37,697 bases of DNA from an uncultured Flavobacteriales bacterium (GTDB taxonomy: Bacteria > Bacteroidota > Bacteroidia > Flavobacteriales_D > Parvicellaceae), in NCBI GenBank assembly GCA_913064955.1, contig CAJYBK010000003.1:1-37697 (forward strand). Reading direction: 5' to 3'. Shown here one piece after another: positions 28,389 through 36,154 of the stretch. Both the position numbers and the translations under genes were made by a program. How positions within the stretch are numbered: the first letter of the stretch is position 1; each line of letters starts with the position of its first letter. The notes beneath the pieces are model-generated. The model ran no database searches. It saw only the letters and a program-made list of their open reading frames with translations, and was not told where the DNA came from.

Positions 28389-29303
28389 CTAGATAACACT
28401 TTTCAAAGTAATCGTGAAAACACCAGGACTATAGTTTAACTCTACGACTTCGTTATACCCCTTTATAAACCATCTTAATGCATGAAAATTATGATAACCG
28501 TATTGATTGTCTGCTGCCTTAATATTGAATGGCTCTCCAAACTCATCTACACAACTAGACACCAATGACTTATAATAGAACTGTAAATCTTCCTCACTTA
28601 AAATATTGACTTTACAGACAAATGTTTCCAATGTCCCGTAATCCAAATTGTAATTCCTTACAAACCTTAAGCTATCTAGAACTACCTCACTATCCACAAA
28701 GTAATTATCTGAATCCTTGACATTCTCATCAATCTGCTCTATCTGATTAATATCAGTATGCCCCATGACCAACTGATTTGAGTTGATCATTTTAAGCAAT
28801 TTCAAAACATACTCATTAGAAGCAGGTTTAAAATTCAAATGATTCCACTTTCCTTCTCCTTTAAAAGGTTTACTGGAATAATCATATAAAAAGATATTAT
28901 CAAAATTCTCATCTAATATAAAATGAACTAGCCACTCCTTTTTGTATTTCTTCAATACTAAAGTTTGTTTAAACTCATTTGAACTATAATCCTCATAAAC
29001 ACAAACACATTCTGCTGTATTTTTGGCAATAATGCAAGTGTCAATTTTCTTGAAATAAACATTCCTAAAATCATACTTAAAATTGGCTAATTTTCTAACC
29101 GAATTCTTCGAAGCGTTATCGCAAAAGGACTCCGCACGTTTAAAGTTTTTGGTAAACATATTCTGCAAAAACTCTTCACCTGTATAAACTAACTCTTCAT
29201 ATTCTGAAACCTTCTCCTCTTCTTTACTACTACAATTTGTCAAAAACAAAGTGAAAATAAAGGAGAGAATGACGACAACTCTGCACTGGCTAAACCTATT
29301 CAT
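28389..29303 (-). CDS. Hypothetical lipoprotein
   Basis: MNRFSQCRVVVILSFIFTLFLTNCSSKEEE lipobox. Confidence 0.6.
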   Translation of the reverse strand: MNRFSQCRVVVILSFIFTLFLTNCSSKEEEKVSEYEELVYTGEEFLQNMFTKNFKRAESFCDNASKNSVRKLANFKYDFRNVYFKKIDTCIIAKNTAECVCVYEDYSSNEFKQTLVLKKYKKEWLVHFILDENFDNIFLYDYSSKPFKGEGKWNHLNFKPASNEYVLKLLKMINSNQLVMGHTDINQIEQIDENVKDSDNYFVDSEVVLDSLRFVRNYNLDYGTLETFVCKVNILSEEDLQFYYKSLVSSCVDEFGEPFNIKAADNQYGYHNFHALRWFIKGYNEVVELNYSPGVFTITLKSVI

Positions 29304-29395
29304 AAAAGTATTTTTACAATTACAAGTTTAAGGAATTTTGAGTTGGGTTTAATTATATGCTTGTGATTTTTTGAAACACAGGCCAATATTTACCT

Positions 29396-29403
29396 TATTT
29401 TTG
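29396..29403 (+). promoter_or_regulatory. -7 element TATTTTTG upstream of lpxK
   Basis: TAnnTTTG 6 nt before ATG 29410; TTTG at 29370-29373 sits 22 nt upstream as a candidate -33 box. Confidence 0.55.
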
Positions 29404-29409
29404 CAACCT

Positions 29410-30486
29410 ATGAATCCACTGAGATACTTATTTTTTCCAATCACGGCTGTTTACGGAAGTATCGTTTCTGCCCGTAATTTCCTGTATCAGAAAAACATTT
29501 TCAAAAGTTCATCATTCGACATGCCTATCATTTGTGTGGGCAATTTATCCATGGGTGGAACAGGAAAAACACCACATACCGAGATGCTCATTAGATTGTT
29601 ACAAGATGAATTTAAGGTCTCTACCTTGAGTAGAGGCTATGGTAGAAGAACTAGTGATTTTCAATTGGCCAATGCAGAAAGTTCCGCTTTAACAATTGGT
29701 GATGAACCATTTCAATATTACAGAAAATTTCCAAAGATCAAGGTAGCAGTTGAGAAAAAACGTGTATTGGGTGTGCTTTTCATTCTAAATCAAGAAATTG
29801 AAACAGAAGTCATTTTACTAGATGACGCTTTTCAACATAGGTCACTTTCTGCAGGACTTAACATATTGCTTACTGACTACAACAAACCTTTCTTTGAAGA
29901 TTTGCTTCTTCCCATCGGAGAGTTAAGGGAAACTAAAAAAGGAAGCAAAAGAGCAGATATAGTAATTGTAACCAAATGTCCCAATGAACTTTCAGAAAGT
30001 GAGTCTCAACGTTTTTACGACAACATCCCTTTCGAAAAGGAAAACATCTTTTTCACTAAAATATCCTATAAGAGAATTTACAAAGGAATAGACTTTAGTG
30101 AGTTAGAGGGTGAACTTTCAGCATATCAAGTATTACTTGTGACTGGAATTGCCAAACCGAAACCTATAGAAAACTACCTGGATGAACAAAATGTAAATTT
30201 TGAAGCCATCCACTTTGGTGACCATCACAAATTCACTAAAAAAGATGTAGCCTCCATCTCCAAAAAATTTGGTACTTTTACCAATTCGAAAAAAATCATA
30301 CTCACAACAGAGAAAGACTTTTCTAGGATGCTAGTTTTAAAAGAGTTCAGTGAGTTTCCTATCTTTTGCTTAGAGATAGAAGTAGAGTTTTTACGAGATC
30401 AAAAAAAGTTTAATAATAAAGTATTAGAATATGTTAGAGCAAATAAAAGAGACAGCGAAATTCCTTCAGGAGAAAACGAAATGTAA
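29410..30486 (+). CDS. lpxK: Tetraacyldisaccharide 4'-kinase
   Basis: MNPLRYLFFPITAVYG..., CVGNLSMGGTGKTPHTEMLIRLL, LSRGYGRRT, VILLDDAFQHRSLSAGLNILLTDY. ATG 29410 preferred over TTG 29371. Confidence 0.95.
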   Translation: MNPLRYLFFPITAVYGSIVSARNFLYQKNIFKSSSFDMPIICVGNLSMGGTGKTPHTEMLIRLLQDEFKVSTLSRGYGRRTSDFQLANAESSALTIGDEPFQYYRKFPKIKVAVEKKRVLGVLFILNQEIETEVILLDDAFQHRSLSAGLNILLTDYNKPFFEDLLLPIGELRETKKGSKRADIVIVTKCPNELSESESQRFYDNIPFEKENIFFTKISYKRIYKGIDFSELEGELSAYQVLLVTGIAKPKPIENYLDEQNVNFEAIHFGDHHKFTKKDVASISKKFGTFTNSKKIILTTEKDFSRMLVLKEFSEFPIFCLEIEVEFLRDQKKFNNKVLEYVRANKRDSEIPSGENEM

Positions 30487-31243
30487 GCCATCTGTTGGAA
30501 TTATATTAGGTACCGGATTAGGTGCTTTGGTAGATGAAATAGAAACGGAACATGCCATTCCTTATGAAGAGATCCCAAACTTCCCTGTAAGTACAGTAGA
30601 AGGCCATAGTGGAAAATTAATTTTCGGAAAATTAGGAGGCAAAGATGTGGTAGCAATGGCGGGTCGTTTTCATTTTTATGAAGGCTACTCAATGAATGAA
30701 GTTGTTTTCCCAGTTAGAGTGATGAAATTCTTAGGAATAGAAGCGCTATTCGTAAGCAATGCTTCAGGAGGTGTTAATAGAAAATTTGAAGTGGGTGATA
30801 TCATGATTATCGATGATCACATTAACTTATTCCCTACAAATCCTTTGATTGGGAAAAACTACCCAGAATTGGGCCCTCGTTTCCCTGATATGATGGAGCC
30901 TTATGACCATAAAATGATTGCCAAGGTGGAAGCAATAGCTTTGGCTAACAATATCAAAGTGGTAAAAGGAACTTATGCAGGACTTTCAGGACCATGTTTG
31001 GAAACTCCAGCGGAATACCAATGGATCTATAACACAGGTGCAGATACTGTAGGAATGAGTACTGTTCCGGAAGTAATTGCTGCAAGACATATGAGTATTC
31101 CTTGTTTTGGATTCTCGATCATTACAGACTTAGGTGTACCTGGGAAAATAATTGAAATGACACATGAAATTGTCCAAAGTGTGGCTGAAAATGCTACGCC
31201 TAAAATGACTTTAATGGTCAAGGAGTTATTGAAATCAATGTAA
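30431..31243 (+). CDS. punA: Purine nucleoside phosphorylase
   Basis: GIILGTGLGALVDEIE, FPVSTVEGHSGKLIFG, AGRFHFYEGYS, NASGGVNRKFEVGDIMIIDDHIN, GADTVGMSTVPEVIAARHM. Confidence 0.95.
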   Translation: MLEQIKETAKFLQEKTKCKPSVGIILGTGLGALVDEIETEHAIPYEEIPNFPVSTVEGHSGKLIFGKLGGKDVVAMAGRFHFYEGYSMNEVVFPVRVMKFLGIEALFVSNASGGVNRKFEVGDIMIIDDHINLFPTNPLIGKNYPELGPRFPDMMEPYDHKMIAKVEAIALANNIKVVKGTYAGLSGPCLETPAEYQWIYNTGADTVGMSTVPEVIAARHMSIPCFGFSIITDLGVPGKIIEMTHEIVQSVAENATPKMTLMVKELLKSM

Positions 31244-31264
31244 AACAAGTTTAAGTATCCACTA

Positions 31265-32728
31265 ATGACTTTAGAAGAAGTATTAAAAAAATACGAAGTA
31301 GTAATTGGTTTAGAAGTTCACGCCCAACTGAACACGAAAAGTAAAGCCTATTCTGCAGATCCGAATGAATTCGGCTCTGTGCCGAATACCAATGTGAGTC
31401 CTGTTAGTTTAGGTCACCCAGGCACTCTTCCAAAACTCAACAAGGAAGTGATCAACCATGCTATCAAGTTAGGTTTGGCTTGTCATTGTGATATCACGAG
31501 AGAAATGCACTTTGATAGAAAAAATTACTTCTATGCAGATTTACCAAAAGGATATCAAATCACACAAGATAAAACTCCAGTTTGCAGACATGGTTATGTT
31601 TTGATTAAAGATGCTGACGGGAATGAAAAAAGAATTGACCTGACCAGAATTCATATGGAAGAAGATAGTGGTAAAAGTATTCACGATCAAGATCCATTTG
31701 ACACCTTAGTAGATTTAAACAGGGCCGGTGTACCGCTATTAGAAATAGTAACTGAACCGGTCATTAAAAATGCAACAGAAGCCTACAATTATTTAATTGA
31801 AGTAAGAAAACTCCTAAGATACTTAGACGTTTGTGACGGCAACATGGAAGAAGGTAGCATGCGATGTGATGCCAACATTTCTATAATGCCCATTGGAAGC
31901 AAAACATACGGAAATAGAGTGGAGGTAAAAAATATGAACTCAATTAGAAACGTATATCGAGCAATTGAATTTGAAATAGTTCGTCACGCAGAAATATTAG
32001 AAAATGGCGGAGAAATTTATCAAGAAACAAGAAATTTTGACGCACCTAGTGGAAGCACTATAGGCATGAGAGGTAAAGAAAATGCTCATGATTATAGATA
32101 TTTTCCTGAACCAGACCTTGGAGGTATTACTATTGAACAAGCATACATCAATCAAATTGAATCGATGCTCCCGCCACTCCCTAACTTTTTGTACAAAAAG
32201 TACATTAACGAATTAGGACTTTCTGACTACGATGCAACCAACATTGTTGAAAATAGAGACATAGCCTTATACTTTGAAGAAATCATCAAACATACTTCAA
32301 GTTATAAAAATGCAGCCAACTGGTTGATGGGAGCTATAAAATCCTATCTCAATGAGATGTCCATTGAAATCTCCGAATTCCCTATTGGCGCAGACAAAAT
32401 AGCTCAATTGATTACTTTGATAGAAAGCGGTAAAATCAATAATACGATAGCTACTCAAAAAGTTTTCCCTGAAATGCTAGCCAACCCAACTGCCAACCCT
32501 CAGGACATTGCCACTAAAAACGACTGGATTGTACAAGGAGACAGTGGAGAAATAGAAGCCATTATTAAAGGAGTGTTTGAAAAAAATCCTGATGAAACGA
32601 AACGCTTTAAAGACGGGGAAAAGAAACTTGCTGGATTCTTCATGGGACTAGTAATGAGAGAATCAAAAGGTAAGGCTGACCCAAAAACTACGACTCAGTT
32701 GTTAAACAAAATAATAGAGACACTATAA
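31265..32728 (+). CDS. gatB: Asp-tRNA(Asn)/Glu-tRNA(Gln) amidotransferase subunit B
   Basis: YEVVIGLEVHAQLNTKSKAYS, HFDRKNYFYADLPKGYQITQ, EEGSMRCDANISI, DYRYFPEPDL. Confidence 0.97.
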   Translation: MTLEEVLKKYEVVIGLEVHAQLNTKSKAYSADPNEFGSVPNTNVSPVSLGHPGTLPKLNKEVINHAIKLGLACHCDITREMHFDRKNYFYADLPKGYQITQDKTPVCRHGYVLIKDADGNEKRIDLTRIHMEEDSGKSIHDQDPFDTLVDLNRAGVPLLEIVTEPVIKNATEAYNYLIEVRKLLRYLDVCDGNMEEGSMRCDANISIMPIGSKTYGNRVEVKNMNSIRNVYRAIEFEIVRHAEILENGGEIYQETRNFDAPSGSTIGMRGKENAHDYRYFPEPDLGGITIEQAYINQIESMLPPLPNFLYKKYINELGLSDYDATNIVENRDIALYFEEIIKHTSSYKNAANWLMGAIKSYLNEMSIEISEFPIGADKIAQLITLIESGKINNTIATQKVFPEMLANPTANPQDIATKNDWIVQGDSGEIEAIIKGVFEKNPDETKRFKDGEKKLAGFFMGLVMRESKGKADPKTTTQLLNKIIETL

Positions 32729-33939
32729 TGAGAATAATTAAATCAAGTATAATACTTCTTGCAGCAATTAGTTTTGTTTCCTGTGGAGAAAAATCGGAGG
32801 AAAACAATACGAAACCAAGTAAAGTTGAAAACACAACAGAAACTATAAACACTCTAGCAACAGAAACACTAACCATCAATGGATCTATGCAAAACGGTGC
32901 TGGATCAATGATCAAAATGTACCTCTATTCTGGCAACCAGCCAATGGCTATTGATAGTGCTCAGGTAGATGACAATGATCAATTCATTTTTAACAAATCG
33001 CAAAATGGATATGAATTTATCGGGATTGGTGACTCACCAATGAATGCCGCTCTACTTATTGCAAACGGAGGCGAAGCCATAACCATTAGTGGTACTAAAG
33101 AAAATTGGGTGCAGGATTTTTCCATAGAAGGATCTGAACATTCAAAAATAATGAAAGAATATTTCGGTAAAAGACAAGCATATAGCACCGGTATTCAAGA
33201 ATTAAAAATGCAAATGCAAGCCATCGGAAAAACTGATCAATCCGCTTTGGATAAAATCAATGAAGAAGGTATGGCTATGCAAGTAACTTTCGAAGAGTAT
33301 AAGTACAATTTTATTAAGAAAAACATCAACTCACCTGCAGTTTATGCTGCTTTTCAAGATATCTATGACCTTTCGAAAGATGAGAACATCTTGAAAGACA
33401 TGTCTGCAACCATGAGTAAATTTATGCCAAATACTGTTTTCGCACAAGCGGTAGAACAAAAATACCTTCAAGCGAAGCAACAAAATGCGCAACCAGCACC
33501 TGCTCCTGCAGGAGCATTATCAGTAGGGTCTGTTGCACCTGAGTTAAACTTTCCTGGATTAGATGGAAAAAACGTTTCACTTAACAGTTTAAAAGGAAAT
33601 GTAGTTCTTTTAGACTTTTGGGCTTCATGGTGTGGACCATGCAGAAAGGAAAACCCAAATGTGGTAAAACTTTACAACCAATACAAGGATAAGGGCTTTA
33701 CCGTTTATAGTTACTCTCTCGATCAAGATAAAAACAAGTGGGCTAACGCGATTCAAAAAGATGGTCTTATTTGGCCCAACCACGTAAGTGACTTAAAAGG
33801 GTGGAATGCAGCTGGCGGAGCCATTTATGGTGTAAATAGCATCCCTCAAACCTATTTAATAGGTGCCGATGGCAAGATAATTGCAGTTGGGTTAAGAGGA
33901 GTAGAATTAGAAAATAAACTTAAAGAAATTTTAGGATGA
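32728..33939 (+). CDS. TlpA/ResA-like thiol-disulfide oxidoreductase lipoprotein with DUF4369-like N-domain
   Basis: Lipobox AAISFVSCGEK; VVLLDFWASWCGPCRKENPNVV; cis-Pro SIPQTYLI. Confidence 0.9.
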   Translation: MRIIKSSIILLAAISFVSCGEKSEENNTKPSKVENTTETINTLATETLTINGSMQNGAGSMIKMYLYSGNQPMAIDSAQVDDNDQFIFNKSQNGYEFIGIGDSPMNAALLIANGGEAITISGTKENWVQDFSIEGSEHSKIMKEYFGKRQAYSTGIQELKMQMQAIGKTDQSALDKINEEGMAMQVTFEEYKYNFIKKNINSPAVYAAFQDIYDLSKDENILKDMSATMSKFMPNTVFAQAVEQKYLQAKQQNAQPAPAPAGALSVGSVAPELNFPGLDGKNVSLNSLKGNVVLLDFWASWCGPCRKENPNVVKLYNQYKDKGFTVYSYSLDQDKNKWANAIQKDGLIWPNHVSDLKGWNAAGGAIYGVNSIPQTYLIGADGKIIAVGLRGVELENKLKEILG

Positions 33940-35105
33940 TCAAATCAATTAAACTTATTACCTTAATATTATTACTAACAACTCATTTCATTGCTCAAGA
34001 CAAAGAAATTCAAATCACTGGTGTTATTGAAAATGGCGCTGGTAAAACTTTAATTTTAACTGCTTTCGTAAACAACCAACAAATTGTAAAAGACAGTGTT
34101 GTTATTAATAAGAAAAATAAGTTCAAAATGGAATTGACCGTTTCAAAACCGGACTTTTTCGCCATAAAAATCAGCCCTGAAGAATACGCACTACTTACAC
34201 TTGACAACACAGACAAAACAAGTAAAAAAATTACTTTTAATGCTAATGCTGACAATTTCATCAAATCATATTCTATAAATGGAAGTGAAGGTTCTGCTGC
34301 AGTCGCTGCGTTCACAAAAAACATCTATGAATATCTAGAAACTACGAATGCACCGAATGGCAAGAAATTTTCAAAAGATGCAACTTTCGAAGCAAAGAAT
34401 ACTGCTCAAACCTCTATGGATAGTTTGGATAAATCTTTTCTCTCCATGAGAAATCAATACATCAATGACAATTATAAATCCATTGGAGTAATCGTAGCAG
34501 TAGGCTACCTAAATCCAATGGAAGATTTAGATCTATTGAAAAAAATCGAAGGTGGTCTGGCAGAAACAGTTCCAGAGAGTGATTATCATTTAGGCATCAA
34601 AACTCAACTAACTCAAATTGAAACACAGATAAAAATACAAGAAGAACAAGCCGCTGCTCAAGCCGCTCGTGAAGCTCAAACGGCTATTGGAGCAGTAGCA
34701 CCTGAACTAAACTTCAAATCACCTACTGGCGAAATAATAACATTAGAGTCCTTAAGAGGAAACTACGTTTTGATTGATTTCTGGGCATCTTGGTGCAGAC
34801 CTTGTAGAATGGAGAATCCAAACGTTGTAAAAATGTATAACAAATATGCTAAAGACGGTTTTACAGTTTACAGTGTTTCGCTTGATAAAAACCCTGCAAG
34901 TTGGCAAAAAGCAATTCTTGATGATGGCTTGATTTGGCCAAATCATGTTAGTGATTTGAAACAATGGCAAACGGAGGCAACCAAGATATACGGGTTTAAC
35001 GGAATACCTTACACTGTTCTAATTGATAAAGAAGGTAAAATTATAGGCAAAAAACTGAGAGGGCCAGCTTTGGAAGAGGAACTAAAAAAGATTTTCGGTT
35101 ACTAA
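33936..35105 (+). CDS. TlpA/ResA-like thiol-disulfide oxidoreductase, tandem paralog with CRPC motif
   Basis: YVLIDFWASWCRPCRMENPNVVKMYNKYAKDGFTVYSVSLDK; parallel to the upstream gene along its length. ATGA overlap. Confidence 0.9.
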   Translation: MIKSIKLITLILLLTTHFIAQDKEIQITGVIENGAGKTLILTAFVNNQQIVKDSVVINKKNKFKMELTVSKPDFFAIKISPEEYALLTLDNTDKTSKKITFNANADNFIKSYSINGSEGSAAVAAFTKNIYEYLETTNAPNGKKFSKDATFEAKNTAQTSMDSLDKSFLSMRNQYINDNYKSIGVIVAVGYLNPMEDLDLLKKIEGGLAETVPESDYHLGIKTQLTQIETQIKIQEEQAAAQAAREAQTAIGAVAPELNFKSPTGEIITLESLRGNYVLIDFWASWCRPCRMENPNVVKMYNKYAKDGFTVYSVSLDKNPASWQKAILDDGLIWPNHVSDLKQWQTEATKIYGFNGIPYTVLIDKEGKIIGKKLRGPALEEELKKIFGY

Positions 35106-35272
35106 TAGAACTTTCTTAATTAGTTTTGTAGGCTTATGGAAACTACCCTATCAATAAGCAAAGTAAAAATTGTTGAACTTATTAAGAACTATTATTCCAC
35201 ATTTGTGGGAGTGAATTGAGGAATTTTATAAAGACTTTTATCACCACATCATGATACCTAACTCCTATTAAA

Positions 35273-35893
35273 ATGAAACATATTCTAAATATATTTTTGA
35301 AAAAAATTGGTTTTGCTTTATTCTTAATATCGGCAATCTCAAGTTGCGCAATTCCCGTTAATCTAAATTATGAATCGTCAAAAATGCTAGAGAAAGGTGA
35401 TTTTGATGTTCAAGGCAATGGATCCTTGTATATTAGCCCAGACGACCAACTAGATATGGAGCAGGTAAACTTTGGTTTGAAATGCGGCATGGGAATCACA
35501 GATAAATTCAACCTCAAATTACGAACGGAGGGGTTATTTTCTGTAAATGGAGATGGTTTTGTTTTTATAGAAATTGATAACAAATTAAAACTTAGTGAAA
35601 TGACCGCATTGTCACTACCTTTAGGCGTATACACGTCCTTTGATGGGGCGTCATTACAATTTGATCCAAGATTTTATTTCACTCCTATACAAACCGATAA
35701 ATTTGATTTAACCTTTATTCCAAAATGCCACATTTATGGTTTTGACCTAGATGAAATATACCCAGGCATAAGTATCGGAGCAGGTTTCTCTTCGGATTTT
35801 AACAAATGGGTAATTCGACCTGAAATTGGTTATGACAGGCTGTCATTATCTGCAGGAATCTCTTTTACATATCGCCTCAAAAATGAAGAATAA
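35273..35893 (+). CDS. Lipoprotein/outer-membrane beta-barrel-like hypothetical protein
   Basis: Signal/lipobox FALFLISAISSCAIPVNLN; beta-rich, ends GISFTYRLKNEE. Confidence 0.6.
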   Translation: MKHILNIFLKKIGFALFLISAISSCAIPVNLNYESSKMLEKGDFDVQGNGSLYISPDDQLDMEQVNFGLKCGMGITDKFNLKLRTEGLFSVNGDGFVFIEIDNKLKLSEMTALSLPLGVYTSFDGASLQFDPRFYFTPIQTDKFDLTFIPKCHIYGFDLDEIYPGISIGAGFSSDFNKWVIRPEIGYDRLSLSAGISFTYRLKNEE

Positions 35894-35902
35894 GAATATT
35901 TA

Positions 35903-36025
35903 ATGATCAGAAAATCCTAACTTACACTTATCGCATTAGTAATTGATAGAGAAGGTGAAATCAGTAGTAAAAAACTAAGAGATCCAGCTATAGAAGAAGA
36001 ATTAAAAAAGATTTTTGGCTACTAA
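35903..36025 (+). pseudogene. Internally deleted remnant of a third TlpA-like paralog
   Basis: In-frame translation MIRKS*LTLIALVIDREGEISSKKLRDPAIEEELKKIFGY*, versus MIKSIKLITLILLL and LIDKEGKIIGKKLRGPALEEELKKIFGY* of the gene at 33936-35105. Confidence 0.85.
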
Positions 36026-36154
36026 TAAATATTCAACCCTTGCAAGCTAAAGGTCATTTTTCGATAGGATGCAAACACTTTTCTCAACCCGGCAAGGAAA
36101 GAGAAGGTCGATGGAATAACTCTCCAAAAACGGAATGCGGATTACACCTGAAAT

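Noticed and set aside
34010-34324. 104-aa minus-strand ORF inside the second TlpA-like gene
   Set aside because: Antisense shadow ORF; hydrophobic translation arises from the sense-strand Lys/Asp codons.
35106-35272. Possible structured leader (CCACA-TT-TGTGG, TAGTTTTTG-like motifs) before the lipoprotein at 35273
   Set aside because: The palindrome is only 5 bp and the promoter-like match (TAGTTTTG) is ~150 nt away; no clear riboswitch or RNA family pattern.
36026-36154. Intergenic spacer checked for a tRNA, terminator or transposase remnant
   Set aside because: No cloverleaf, no strong hairpin with T-tract, and no translated segment with recognisable similarity.
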